The notes: generated from the letters alone by a model not told the origin. A stretch of 64,000 bases of DNA from an uncultured Coriobacteriaceae bacterium (GCA_937937585.1 CALDCB010000011.1:124001-188000); one strand, 5' to 3'. Positions 17,122 to 26,497 are shown, numbered from the stretch's first letter. A program made the numbers and translations.

Positions 17122-18546
17122 TTATCGGCTTTCATGATGGACGGCGATTTCTTCCGCGAAAACTTCCTCAAGTATGCCCAAACCCGCACGAACGTCAGCA
17201 CCTGACAACGCCGCGAAATTAACGACGATTGTATGCGCCGATTTCGCATCGTAACGAACGGTGTAATCGGACAGCATCGGCAAACGCATCCCTCTCGACA
17301 ACGCGGCTTCCTTCACCTGACGGTCGCTTTTCGAGGTGCGGATGTGAAAGAGCAGGTGAGTTCCCATTTCCCCGCCAAACATGCTCGAGATCTTCGCAAG
17401 AGGCGATTGAGATGCAACTGCAAGAAGATCCTCGCGTTGTTTTCCGTATGTTCTACGCAAGCGAGCAATATGTCGCTCGAAGTACCCTTCGGATATGAAC
17501 GCCGCAAGAGCCATCTGCTCGAAGCTTGAAACGCTGCAGGTGTAAAAGGAAAGCTCTTCGCGGTAGATCTCCATAAGAGCCGCGGGGAGGATCATGTAGG
17601 CAATGCGAATGGATGGAACGAGCGTCTTGGAAAAGGTGTTCATGTAGATGACCCGTCCAAGCTTGTCGCGGCTAATCAGCGGGGTGAGCGCCCTACCCGC
17701 ATGACGGATCTCGCTGTCATAATCGTCCTCGATGATATAACGCCCCGGCTTCTCTTCAGCCCAGGCCAGTAAATCGTGACGGCGCTGCTCTGACATAACG
17801 ACACCAGTGGGAAACTGGTTCGCAGGCGAAACGTAAACGGTATCGGCGCGACCGGCGCGAAGAACATCGAGACGAATCCCCTCTTCATCAAGAGGAACAT
17901 GTTCCCAAAGCGTCTCGGAGTTACGCGAGGTCTTCTCGAACTTCTGATACCCGGGATCTTCAACGGCGATGATGCTCTGCGAACCAAGAAGCTGGAGCAA
18001 GCGATCATACAAATACTCGGTACCTGGTCCGATGACGATACGTGAAGGGGCAACGCTGATGCCTTTCGATTTGAACAGATACGCAGCGATCGCCTTCCTT
18101 AGCGGCAGAAAGCCGTTAAAAGGCATGCGCTCAAGCAAGGCGGCATTAGAGTCGGATAACACGCGTCTCATCAAACGAGCCCATGTGTCAAACGGAAACA
18201 AATCCAACCCGCATTTGTTCGCACGCAGGTCAAGAAGGGAGTTTGCGTTCGACGATGAAACCTGAGACTCGAACTCATCAAGGGAGATCGAGGCAGCGTC
18301 AACCTTGCCCGAGCCAACAACGAAGCCGCTCCCCTGCCGCGCTACAAGATAACCTTCGCTTACCAGTAAACCGTAAGCGCGCTCGACAGTGTTCACACTG
18401 ACGCCAAGGTCTTCCGCCAACTTGCGCTTTGAGGGCAGCTTGGTTCCAGCTGCAAGATTTCCGCAAGTAATTTCCTCACGAATCCTGCCATGTATGAAGC
18501 GATATTTCGGTGCCCCGTTGCGGCGATCGATATCGAAGCCTGCCAT
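17122..18546 (-). CDS. MocR/PdxR-type GntR-aminotransferase regulator
   Basis: Transcription factor of 474 residues. It has an N-terminal winged-helix GntR domain (residues about 5-75, KYRFIHGRIREEI ... LPSKRKLAEDLGVSVNTVERAY ... RQGSGFVV) and a C-terminal aminotransferase-like domain. The latter includes NQFPTGVVMSEQRR, YIIEDDYDSEI and the PLP-lysine region NTFSKTLVPSIRIAY. MocR proteins usually sense PLP or an amino-acid aldimine and regulate vitamin B6 or amino-acid genes. The start at 18546 has AAGGAG 9 bases upstream; an ATG at 18570 would overlap that site. The likely target is not evident from the neighbours: the dehydrogenase downstream is on the same strand and no pdxST is present. 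Confidence 0.92.
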   Translation of the reverse strand: MAGFDIDRRNGAPKYRFIHGRIREEITCGNLAAGTKLPSKRKLAEDLGVSVNTVERAYGLLVSEGYLVARQGSGFVVGSGKVDAASISLDEFESQVSSSNANSLLDLRANKCGLDLFPFDTWARLMRRVLSDSNAALLERMPFNGFLPLRKAIAAYLFKSKGISVAPSRIVIGPGTEYLYDRLLQLLGSQSIIAVEDPGYQKFEKTSRNSETLWEHVPLDEEGIRLDVLRAGRADTVYVSPANQFPTGVVMSEQRRHDLLAWAEEKPGRYIIEDDYDSEIRHAGRALTPLISRDKLGRVIYMNTFSKTLVPSIRIAYMILPAALMEIYREELSFYTCSVSSFEQMALAAFISEGYFERHIARLRRTYGKQREDLLAVASQSPLAKISSMFGGEMGTHLLFHIRTSKSDRQVKEAALSRGMRLPMLSDYTVRYDAKSAHTIVVNFAALSGADVRAGLGILEEVFAEEIAVHHESR

Positions 18547-18643
18547 ATGCCCTCGCTCCTTATGAAACAAAATCCATTATTTCCACGTCAGTTGTTGACC
18601 ATATATTTCAAGTCAGTTTAACCCCAGATCCGATTTTCTGAAT

Positions 18644-18676
18644 AAAAAAGCGGCTCAGGAGAATTCCTAAGCCGCT
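18644..18676 (-). terminator. Rho-independent terminator of nagB
   Basis: Stem AGCGGCT-AGGA paired with TCCT-AGCCGCT (one mismatch) around a short loop. On the minus strand it is followed by a T-rich run (TTTTTTATTC). It lies 37 bases downstream of nagB. Confidence 0.85.
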
Positions 18677-18712
18677 CACCTCGTACAGAAAACCGCTTAA
18701 CTGCAGTGGATC

Positions 18713-19522
18713 TTACTCGTGATGATGGTGATGATGGTGTTCGCCACCGCAATCGCAATCGTCACCGCAGCCGCAGCCATCATCTTCAGCGAGCTCTTCG
18801 CACTTGGAGAAAGCAGCCTCGTCAACGACAACAGTGCAGTCAGGATGGAACTGCAGGATGCTGGCAGGCACCTGAGGCGTAACGGGACCGTAGCAAACCT
18901 CGCGAACGATGTCTGCCTTATCCTCACCGGATACAACCATCAGAACCTTCTTTGCCCCCATGATGGTGCCGATGCCCATGGTGTAAGCCTGACGCGGAAC
19001 CTCATCGATGCTATTGAACAGTCGGCTGTTAGCCTGAATGGTGGATTCCTGCAGGTCTACCACATGAGTAGCAGCAGGGAACGTGTCGGCGGGCTCGTTG
19101 AAACCGATGTGACCGTTGTGACCAAGACCCAACAGCTGAAGATCGATGCCGCCAGCCAGGGTAATGGCTGCTTCGTAAGCCTCGCCAACAAGTTCGGCAT
19201 CGGGGTTGGTGCCATCAGGCACGTGGGTGTTCTCGGGGCGAACGTTGATCTTGCTGAACAGATGCTTGTTCATGAAGTAGCGATAGGACTGCTCGTGATC
19301 GCCGGCAAGACCGCGGTACTCGTCCAGGTTGAAGGTTGCAACACGCGAGAAATCGATACCCTCCTCGGCGTAACGGTTAGCGATTTCGGCGTAAAGCCCC
19401 TCGGGGGTAGAGCCGGTGGCAAGACCAAGCACGCAGCCCGGCTTCTCCTCAACTTCACCGATAATGAAATCGGCAGCGAACTCACTCAGCTCTTGGTAAT
19501 CTTTGGTAACGTAAATTTGCAT
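18713..19522 (-). CDS. nagB: Glucosamine-6-phosphate deaminase with His/Cys-rich tail
   Basis: Converts glucosamine-6-phosphate to fructose-6-phosphate and ammonia. The 269-residue protein has family motifs GLATGSTPEGLYAE, FNLDEYRGL and GLGHNGHIGFNEP. After the normal domain it ends in an unusual segment of about 20 residues rich in Cys, Asp and His (CGCGDDCDCGG followed by seven His and Glu). That tail looks able to bind divalent metal and is not part of the standard fold. I favour the ATG at 19522 (MQIYVTKDYQ) because it matches where NagB proteins begin; another ATG lies at 19534. No nagA or sugar transporter is adjacent. Confidence 0.92.
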   Translation of the reverse strand: MQIYVTKDYQELSEFAADFIIGEVEEKPGCVLGLATGSTPEGLYAEIANRYAEEGIDFSRVATFNLDEYRGLAGDHEQSYRYFMNKHLFSKINVRPENTHVPDGTNPDAELVGEAYEAAITLAGGIDLQLLGLGHNGHIGFNEPADTFPAATHVVDLQESTIQANSRLFNSIDEVPRQAYTMGIGTIMGAKKVLMVVSGEDKADIVREVCYGPVTPQVPASILQFHPDCTVVVDEAAFSKCEELAEDDGCGCGDDCDCGGEHHHHHHHE

Positions 19523-19628
19523 ATCGAATCCCATCGAAAGAATGACCAGTCAAAACAAAGCACCACGATACAGCATCGCAGTGCTTTGAAAAAGATCAAG
19601 GACTCGAAAAGCGCGGTAAGATCAGAGG

Positions 19629-20828
19629 TTACTTCAACTCGTCAGCGATAGCGCTGATGAAAGCGTGGGTTCCCAAAGTCTTCGGGTCGGGGATAGTCGT
19701 GATACGCGCGAGATCCCCCGTCATGCGGCCCGACTCGATAACAGAAACCGTTGCTGCCTCGAGCCGATTAGCGAAATCAACCAGTTCAGGCAGTTCGTCC
19801 AATTCGCCACGCTTTCGCAGCGCTCCGCTCCAAGCGAAAATTGTTGCAACGGAATTCGTCGACGTGGGTTCATGCTTGAGGAAGCGGTAATAATGCCGCT
19901 GAACCGTTCCATGTGCGGCTTCATATTCAAACTGTCCATGCGGGGAGACCAAAACGCTCGTCATCATGGCAAGGCTTCCGAAGGCGCTTGAAACCATGTC
20001 GCTCATGACATCACCGTCGTAGTTCTTGCAGGCCCAGATAAAACCACCCTCGTCCTTCATCACGCGAGCGACAGCGTCGTCAATGAGCGTATAGAAGTAG
20101 TCGATACCCTCTTGCTGGAAACGCTCTTTGTATTTCGACTCGAATATCTCGGCGAAGATGTCCTTGAAACGATGGTCGTATTTCTTGGAGATAGTGTCCT
20201 TGGTGGCAAACCAAACGTTCTGATGAGTTTGAAGGGCATACTCGAAACAGCAATTCGCAAAGCTCATTATGGAGTCATCAAGGTTGTGCATGCCTTGAAC
20301 CACACCCGGACCAGCGAATTCATGAACGAGCTCACGCGTTTCGGTTCCGTCGGCCGCGGTGTATACCAGCTCGACTTTGCCCGGGCCGGGAATACGCATT
20401 TCGGCGTTTTTATACACATCACCATACGCATGACGTGCAAGCGTAATGGGTTTTTTCCAATTGCGAACGCACGGCTCGATGCCCTTCACCACAATGGGGG
20501 TACGGAATACAGTGCCGTCCAGAATCGCACGAATGGTGCCATTCGGGCTCTTCCACATCTTTTTCAGACCGTACTCTTCAACGCGAGCTGCATTCGGCGT
20601 GATGGTGGCGCACTTCACTGCAACCCCAAGACGCTTCGTGGCAAGAGCGGCGTCGACCGTAACCTGATCGTCCGTGCGATCACGATTCTCAAGGCCAAGG
20701 TCGTAATACTCGGTCTTCAGGTCTACGAAAGGCTCGATAAGCTCATCTTTCACGATCTTCCAGATGATGCGGGTCATCTCATCGCCGTCCATCTCGACAA
20801 GCGGCGTTTTCATTTGAATCTTGTCCAT
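19629..20828 (-). CDS. icd: NADP-dependent isocitrate dehydrogenase (eukaryotic-like subfamily)
   Basis: Oxidatively decarboxylates isocitrate to 2-oxoglutarate in the cytosol. The 399-residue product belongs to the homodimeric type II family shared with mitochondrial IDH2. Motifs include [49 protein letters not shown] (substrate/metal loop) and [12 protein letters not shown] (coenzyme site). A GGGAGG ribosome site precedes the ATG. It would supply 2-oxoglutarate for the GltBD/GSIII nitrogen cycle encoded further on. Confidence 0.95.
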   Translation of the reverse strand: MDKIQMKTPLVEMDGDEMTRIIWKIVKDELIEPFVDLKTEYYDLGLENRDRTDDQVTVDAALATKRLGVAVKCATITPNAARVEEYGLKKMWKSPNGTIRAILDGTVFRTPIVVKGIEPCVRNWKKPITLARHAYGDVYKNAEMRIPGPGKVELVYTAADGTETRELVHEFAGPGVVQGMHNLDDSIMSFANCCFEYALQTHQNVWFATKDTISKKYDHRFKDIFAEIFESKYKERFQQEGIDYFYTLIDDAVARVMKDEGGFIWACKNYDGDVMSDMVSSAFGSLAMMTSVLVSPHGQFEYEAAHGTVQRHYYRFLKHEPTSTNSVATIFAWSGALRKRGELDELPELVDFANRLEAATVSVIESGRMTGDLARITTIPDPKTLGTHAFISAIADELK

Positions 20829-20934
20829 GCAAACCTCCCATGCCGATTTCTTCGAGCACAGAGTAAACCCGTTTAACGAAAACGTCCCAAAATGTTACAA
20901 GGATTGTTTCCGAATCATTTCACAGATTTTCTTC

Positions 20935-20963
20935 TTGCCTTCTTGAGAAATCGTAGCGATAAT
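20935..20963 (+). promoter_or_regulatory. Candidate promoter of the glycine-riboswitch transcript
   Basis: TTGCCT (20935-20940) and GATAAT (20958-20963) are separated by exactly 17 bases. The predicted transcription start near 20970 gives a leader of about 220 bases that includes the riboswitch. Confidence 0.55.
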
Positions 20964-21017
20964 GCCTTTTGTCATCTTCTACGAAGCTCCTAGGATACGC
21001 AACGCGAGGCGGAGACC

Positions 21018-21104
21018 GGAAGCGGAGAAGACTCTGGAGAATCTCTTAAATGAGTGCCGAAGGTGCAAGGCGAAAGCCGAAACTCTCAGGCAAGCGGACA
21101 GAGC
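21018..21104 (+). ncRNA. Glycine riboswitch aptamer (single)
   Basis: The conserved core of the glycine riboswitch is visible: CTCTGGAGA at 21032, GCCGAAGGTGCAAGGCG around 21055-21071, and CTCTCAGGCAAGCGGACAGAG at about 21083-21103, which is the diagnostic 3' core. Only one aptamer can be recognised. A short hairpin right after it (ACGGG ... CCCGT, about 21112-21132) may be the ghost-aptamer stem described for singleton glycine riboswitches. It lies in the leader of an AGCS-family alanine/glycine symporter, a classical target. Confidence 0.88.
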
Positions 21105-21153
21105 GACTGCAACGGGTTATCTGAATGCCCGTCATGCATACGTCATCATTTGC

Positions 21154-21190
21154 GACCTTCTTCAGTGAATATCGATTTTGCAAGGAGGTC
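21154..21190 (+). promoter_or_regulatory. Ribosome-site sequestering hairpin of the riboswitch
   Basis: GACCTTCTT (21154-21162) can pair with AAGGAGGTC (21182-21190), the symporter's Shine-Dalgarno region, in 9 bp with a single G-U. No terminator is seen between aptamer and gene, so control is probably at translation. Confidence 0.65.
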
Positions 21191-21193
21191 ATA

Positions 21194-22618
21194 ATGCAAG
21201 AGGCGTTGCTCGCGGTTGTTTCAACCATCAATTCTTATCTTTCCAACTACGTTCTGATCATTCTGCTGATTGGCGCTGGTCTGTACTTCACGGTACGCAC
21301 CCATGCCGTTCAGTTCCGTTGCTTCGGCGAAGGCGTGAAGAGCGTTTTCGGAAACTTCTCGATGAATGGCAAGAAGCATAAGAGCGGCATGAGCTCGTTC
21401 CAGGCACTCGCTACCGCCATTGCAGCTCAGGTCGGAACCGGCAACATCGTTGGCGCTTGCGGAGCAATCCTGATCGGTGGCCCGGGCGCTATCTTCTGGA
21501 TGTGGCTTATCGCCCTGCTTGGCATGGCCACCAACTACGCTGAGGCTGTTCTTGCGCAGAAGACGCGTCGCATCGACGAGGATGGCACCGTCCACGGCGG
21601 CCCCGTCTACTACATCACCACTGCATTCAAAGGCAAGGGTGGCAAGTTCCTGGCAGGCTTCTTCGCTGTCGCCATTATTCTTGCACTTGGCTTCATGGGC
21701 TCCATGGTTCAGGCCAACTCCATTGCCTCCACCATGAACACCGCCTTCGGCATCCCCACGTGGGTTATCGGCCTGATCATCGTCATCGTGGGCGCATTCA
21801 TCTTCATCGGCGGCATTTCCCGCATTGCGTCCGTCACCGAGAAGCTGGTCCCCTTCATGGCCATCGTGTACCTGGTTGGCGGCCTCGTCGTTCTGATCAT
21901 GAACGCACACGACATCATCCCGTCCTTCCAGCTTATCTTCGCCTGCGCACTTAATCCTCAGGCATCCATGGGCGGTGTTACCTTCGGTATCATCGCTGCT
22001 CTCTCTCAGGGCGCAAAGCGCGGTCTGTTCTCGAACGAGGCAGGCATGGGCTCTACTCCGCACGCGCATGCAATGGCCAACGTCAAAGACCCGCATGACC
22101 AAGGTGTTGTCGCAATGATCGGCGTCTTCGTGGATACCATGGTCGTTGTCACCATGACCGCGCTGGTCGTCATCAGCGCCCTGTACTGCAACGACGGCGC
22201 AATCGCCCAGGCCTTCGCCAGCGCTCCTGCCGGCGCTGATCCGGCTGCTATCGCCGCTTCCATCGGTCTTGACAAAACCAACATGGCACAGGCTGCATTC
22301 GCCAAGTTCTTCGGAACCACCTTCGGCAACGCGTTCGTCGCCATCTGCCTTCTGTTCTTCGCTTTCTCGACCATCATCAGCTGGAATCTGTTCGCCAAGT
22401 TGAACGTCATCTACCTGTTCGGCAAAAAGGGCGTCCTTCCCTTCATGATCGTCGCCCTGGCCTTCATCTTCATGGGCTCCATCCTTTCGAACGATCTGGT
22501 TTGGGAGCTTGCCGACATGTTCAATCAGTTGATGGTTCTTCCCAACGTCATCGCCTTGATCGCTCTGGGTGGCTCGGTTTCGGCCGTTGCCCTCGCCCAT
22601 GGCAAAAAGAAGAACTAA
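21194..22618 (+). CDS. agcS: Sodium:alanine/glycine symporter (AGCS family)
   Basis: Integral membrane transporter of 474 residues with about ten hydrophobic helices, importing glycine or alanine with Na+. Family signature GGPGAIFWMWLIALLGMATN is present, as are NIVGACGAILIGG and ALSQGAKRGLFSNEAGMGS, conserved in AGCS proteins. I chose the ATG at 21194 because AAGGAGGT lies 5 bases upstream; reading from further upstream would run through the riboswitch leader. The glycine riboswitch in its leader supports glycine as substrate or inducer. Confidence 0.95.
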   Translation: MQEALLAVVSTINSYLSNYVLIILLIGAGLYFTVRTHAVQFRCFGEGVKSVFGNFSMNGKKHKSGMSSFQALATAIAAQVGTGNIVGACGAILIGGPGAIFWMWLIALLGMATNYAEAVLAQKTRRIDEDGTVHGGPVYYITTAFKGKGGKFLAGFFAVAIILALGFMGSMVQANSIASTMNTAFGIPTWVIGLIIVIVGAFIFIGGISRIASVTEKLVPFMAIVYLVGGLVVLIMNAHDIIPSFQLIFACALNPQASMGGVTFGIIAALSQGAKRGLFSNEAGMGSTPHAHAMANVKDPHDQGVVAMIGVFVDTMVVVTMTALVVISALYCNDGAIAQAFASAPAGADPAAIAASIGLDKTNMAQAAFAKFFGTTFGNAFVAICLLFFAFSTIISWNLFAKLNVIYLFGKKGVLPFMIVALAFIFMGSILSNDLVWELADMFNQLMVLPNVIALIALGGSVSAVALAHGKKKN

Positions 22619-22656
22619 CGCACGCAAGCAGAAAACCAAGCATTAAACAAGCGAGA

Positions 22657-22696
22657 AGAATCCCGTCGACTTCCCAGCCGGCGGGATTCTTTATTT
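22657..22696 (+). terminator. Rho-independent terminator of the symporter gene
   Basis: AGAATCCCG and CGGGATTCT form a 9-bp stem with an extended loop. It is followed by TTATTTT on the plus strand. Confidence 0.8.
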
Positions 22697-22769
22697 TGAA
22701 TGGCAGACAACAATCAGGTCATTCACCCGTAAATGTGCTATACAGGATTTCGAACAAGGAGCCGATACC

Positions 22770-24433
22770 CTAGCGACCGCAACAATCTTTATAAGCTTTA
22801 CCGCTGCCGCACGGACAGGGATCGTTCGGTCCGATCCGCAGCTCGCGACCGTCGGCTCCGTAGAAGATGCGACGACCGGTCAGTTTCTCCATTAGCTCGT
22901 TAGACGACCATCCATTGCTCTCCCATGAAGGAACGATCTTGAATACGTTCGATATCAAACGAGAAAGAACCCCTCGTCAAACGAGCAGCCTTTCATGCCG
23001 ATATCTTCAATGTAGCGATCGATTGCGGACATATCGCCGATCTCGATAGCGGCGCGCACGACGTCCTCCGTCACATACTCACCGAAGCTGTAGTCATCCT
23101 GCGCGTCGGGGACATGAGCATCGACGAACGACTCAAGATCACGCACGCAGGGATGATGCCAAAGAGCGCCAAGCGGACCCCCCACGGCGATCATCTGCTC
23201 GGTGATTGGTTTGGGTTCAAAATCACGATGCTGCATGATCATCGTCTCGCGCAGCTTGGCAAGATCATCAATCTGCCGGTCGACCACCGACTGCATTTCA
23301 GCAACCGTGGGCTTCTGTTCGCCGAACGCGGCGTCGCCTTCACGGCTCTCGTCGTTAGGCGCGCTTTGGTAATGAACATTCACAACCTGTTGGGAAACGA
23401 ACGATTCCGTCAGCGTGTAATGAACAAGGTAAACCGTGCCTTCTTTATGCCACAACGTGAATGTAGACTCTGCGATCTGGGAAAACGAAACAAGGATCTC
23501 ACTAAAGCGTTCGAATGGAACAGGCTTCGAATCGACCGCACGATATTGTTCATAGACTTGAGAAAGCGGTGCAAGACCGTAAAGAAGCACCGCGCACGAG
23601 GCAACCCTGATAGCAAGCTCGTCGTGCAAATTGAATTTGAACCGACCAGCAAGGCCAAGCGTGGTAAGGTCGAGAGCGAATTCTATGGGAAGAGGCTTGC
23701 CTAAGCCGCGACTGCGCTCGTAAGCGTCGCGAACCTGAGGATCAGCAAGAAGACCGCGATGAAAACCCTCGGGCAACCTTTCGTCTGCTTCGCCCGCCGA
23801 GCCCTCAGCAGATGCGAATGCCTCCCTGCTGATCTCTTCAAGAAGGGCATCCATATCATCATCAAGCTTGCCACGCTGATACTCGCAAACTGCGGAAACG
23901 AAATCAGAAGCATCGAAAACGATGCCCCTGCTCGACACCATCGCCTCGAACTTGTCCTGCATGGCGGAAATCTCGCTTTCATTGGCGTCGAACGCCTGCA
24001 GGAAACCGTCGCAAATGACAACCCCACGGAAGGCAAGAAGCGTAGTTCGGACAAACGCAGGGGCCGGCCCCATAACATCGTCGAGATCCACTGTAAGACC
24101 GGCAACGGCGAATACGCCAGCATCATTCATAAGCAGCGCGTGCCCGTCTTGATAACGCACAAGAGAGAAGGTGTCGCATAACGCATATTCCCATTGACGC
24201 ACCTCGTCGATAAGATGCACAGGAAGATGATCAGGATTAACTCGACAGTAATCCTCGACAATCGCACTGTTTTCCCAAAGGGTGCGGGAAACCAAGCCCG
24301 CCTTCGCCTCGTCAAGCTGTGTGGTGATCTCGAAACGGTAATCCTTAACCACGTCGAAACGCTTGTTCGTGAAGTAAAGCAGCGAATCCATCGCATCGAA
24401 GAATTCGTTGCAGCTTATCTCGTCAAGATGCAT
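22770..24433 (-). pseudogene. SEC-C zinc-motif protein, frameshifted near the C-terminus
   Basis: Cytosolic protein of unknown function. Codons from the ATG at 24433 (MHLDEISCNEFF) read for 492 residues and stop at 22955. The missing C-terminus continues in another frame from about 22958 to 22770: [24 protein letters not shown], then [18 protein letters not shown], a canonical SEC-C metal-binding tail. A run of four G on the coding strand (22970-22973) sits at the junction; one more G would join the frames through [13 protein letters not shown]. The gene is therefore a recent frameshift, a slippage-controlled gene, or a sequencing error. Reading further upstream to an ATG at 24541 would enter a terminator hairpin, so I did not extend it. 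The protein body has no motif I recognise. Confidence 0.75.
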
Positions 24434-24496
24434 GACAGCCCATCTTCTAAATCTATTAAAACGGATACATGCTAACCCGAATAGATGAACGCAAAA

Positions 24497-24541
24497 TGCC
24501 CGAAGGCGTAAATCCGCAATAAGCGCGGCGCCTTCGGGCAT
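24497..24541 (-). terminator. Terminator after the ACT/paaK operon
   Basis: GCCCGAAGGCG and CGCCTTCGGGC form an 11-bp stem around a loop of about 23 bases. On the minus strand it is followed by ATTTTGCG. Confidence 0.7.
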
Positions 24542-24619
24542 AACTAACCAATCGGTTCAGCCTAGCCAGCCCACCAACGATAGTGGGCGAATGCAATGCA
24601 TCGCCGAGGCTAACTTGCT

Positions 24620-25045
24620 TTACAGCTCATCCTGTTTCAGAACCCTGAAACCTGCTGCTTCCAGCGCAAACACAGCCTCGGCTGCTTTCGCGCCGCCCTT
24701 GATCTTCAAGACATCAACCGCACGATCGGCCTCTGTTGAGAAGCAGTATCCGTACTCGATGTTCAAATCAAGATCGGCAAGCTTGTCCAGCAAGTCGGCC
24801 AAACCGCCCGCCCTATTGGGAACCTCGATAGCCGTGACATCAGTCAACGACGCATGGAACCCGCCATCGGTGAGCACCTTAACGCAGTTCTGAGGGTCGT
24901 CCGCAATGATGCGGATCAAACCGTACTCAGAAGTCTCGGCGATAGTCAAAGCCTTCATGCTGACCCCGGCATCACCCAAGCAGCGGCACAGCGCACTCAA
25001 ACGACCTTCAGAGTTCTCTAGAAAGACGGTGATCTGCTTAACCAT
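24620..25045 (-). CDS. Tandem ACT-domain protein paired with aryl-CoA ligase
   Basis: A 141-residue protein made of two ACT domains (residues 1-70, KQITVFLENSEGRLSALCRCL; 71-141, VPNRAGGLADLLDKLADLDL). ACT domains bind amino acids and regulate partner enzymes. Its ATG overlaps the paaK stop (TAATG), and this gene pair recurs in many anaerobes, so it probably senses an aromatic or other amino acid for the ligase. No catalytic domain is present. Confidence 0.85.
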   Translation of the reverse strand: MVKQITVFLENSEGRLSALCRCLGDAGVSMKALTIAETSEYGLIRIIADDPQNCVKVLTDGGFHASLTDVTAIEVPNRAGGLADLLDKLADLDLNIEYGYCFSTEADRAVDVLKIKGGAKAAEAVFALEAAGFRVLKQDEL

Positions 25046-26352
25046 TAGTTGCTCCCTTCACGAAGGTCGATAAGACGCTTAGCCTTGCCTTCTGAACGCG
25101 GAATGCTGTTCGGCTCGACGATCTTCACGGCGATGCCGACGCTCAGAGCCGCCTTCAGTGCGCCTTGAATGCGCTTCTGAAGAGCCTCGATAGCGGCGAT
25201 CTCGTCGAAGTCGACGTCGGGGTTGATCTCTGCCTTCAGTGTAACAACATCGAGCGCGTTCTTGCGAGTGAGCTCGATCTGATACCAAGAGGAAACCTCG
25301 GGGAACGTCTCCATGACGTTCTCGATTTGGCTGGGGAACACGTTGACGCCGCGAATGATAAGCATGTCATCGGTACGGCCATGCAAACGGTCGATGCGCT
25401 TATGCGTGCATCCGCATGCACATTCACCAGGCATGATGCGAGTGATGTCGCGCGTACGATAGCGAACAACCGGGGAAGCCTCTCGATCGATGCTGGTAAG
25501 AACCAACTCGCCCCACTCGCCGTCTGGCAGAACCTCGCCCGTGATGGGATCGATGATTTCGGCGTAGAAATGATCTTCGGCGAGGTGAAGGCCGTTCTGC
25601 TCGAGGCATTCAATCGCAACGCCAGGCCCCATCGTTTCGGTCAGACCATAAATATCAAGGACTTTGTAGTTCAATTTACGTTCAAGTTCAGCACGCAGGT
25701 TATCCGAGAACGCCTCGGCGCCGTGAATGCCGACACGCAAATTGAACTCCTTGGCGGGATCGATGCCCATAGCAAGCGCCGTGTCCGCTATGTGCATAGC
25801 GTAAGAGGGAGTGCACATCAGCATGGTAGAGCCCATCTCGCGCATGATGCGAATCTGACGCTCAGTATTGCCTGCCGAAATGGGGATAACCGTAGCTTCC
25901 GACCAGAGGCTGCCGTAGTGAGCGCCAAGGCCGCCAGTGAACAAACCGTATCCGTAGGCGATCTGAATGATGTCTTCCTCGGTGCCGCCCGCATAAAGCA
26001 ACCCACGACCAAAGCACTCTGCCCAAATGTCAAGGTCATGCTTCGTGTAAGCACCCACCGTGGCTACGCCCGTAGTGCCTGAAGACATATGGATCTCGCG
26101 AACATCCTTCATGGGAACCGCGAGCATGCCATACGGGTATGCATCGCGAAGGTCCTGCTTGGTGACGAACGGAGCACTTTTAAGATCGTCGAATGTCTCA
26201 ACCGAATACGGGTCGAATCCAGCCTCATCGAAGCTCTTCTTATAGAAGGGGATGTTCTCGTAACAGTTAACGACCGTTTCCTTGATGCCCTCGATTTGGA
26301 TCTTCTCGATCTCCTCGTGGGGCGCAGTAAGGATCTCTTGAACTTTGCTCAT
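25045..26352 (-). CDS. paaK: Phenylacetate-CoA ligase family enzyme
   Basis: AMP-forming ligase of 435 residues that makes or uses aryl-acetyl-CoA. Motifs are HMSSGTTGVATVGAYT (phosphate-binding loop), YGLTETMGPG and YRTRDITRI, followed by RTDDMLIIRGVNVFPSQIE, typical of PaaK. I chose the ATG at 26352 with AAAGGG 8 bases upstream; the in-frame ATG at 26385 precedes that site. In arylpyruvate-fermenting anaerobes this enzyme is associated with IOR (iorAB, 0.9-3.3 kb), where it could act on aryl-acetyl-CoA; the direction here is inferred. Confidence 0.9.
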   Translation of the reverse strand: MSKVQEILTAPHEEIEKIQIEGIKETVVNCYENIPFYKKSFDEAGFDPYSVETFDDLKSAPFVTKQDLRDAYPYGMLAVPMKDVREIHMSSGTTGVATVGAYTKHDLDIWAECFGRGLLYAGGTEEDIIQIAYGYGLFTGGLGAHYGSLWSEATVIPISAGNTERQIRIMREMGSTMLMCTPSYAMHIADTALAMGIDPAKEFNLRVGIHGAEAFSDNLRAELERKLNYKVLDIYGLTETMGPGVAIECLEQNGLHLAEDHFYAEIIDPITGEVLPDGEWGELVLTSIDREASPVVRYRTRDITRIMPGECACGCTHKRIDRLHGRTDDMLIIRGVNVFPSQIENVMETFPEVSSWYQIELTRKNALDVVTLKAEINPDVDFDEIAAIEALQKRIQGALKAALSVGIAVKIVEPNSIPRSEGKAKRLIDLREGSN

Positions 26353-26426
26353 CCGTCGCCCTTTCAAATCGTCGGTTTTTAACACGAACCGATACTAAAG
26401 CACGTTGCTCCCAACACTATGCAGAT

Positions 26427-26457
26427 TGTCGAATTTGGCTACTTTTGAATGTATAAT
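26427..26457 (+). promoter_or_regulatory. Candidate promoter of the XRE/P-loop/CYTH gene
   Basis: A perfect TATAAT at 26452-26457 lies 40 bases before the chosen ATG. The best -35 match is TTGTCG at 26427-26432 with a long 19-base spacer, so only the -10 is convincing. Confidence 0.5.
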
Positions 26458-26497
26458 CTACGAAGCGGAGAGACAATTCTACGAATGTTGGAGTGAT

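Noticed and set aside
21221..22639. 472-codon open frame on the minus strand
   Set aside because: Antisense to the AGCS symporter gene; very acidic low-complexity translation without motifs.
22770..22958. 62-codon frame as an independent small SEC-C gene
   Set aside because: It has no ribosome site, starts at a TTG inside the preceding gene's end and continues that protein's sequence, so it is the out-of-frame C-terminus.
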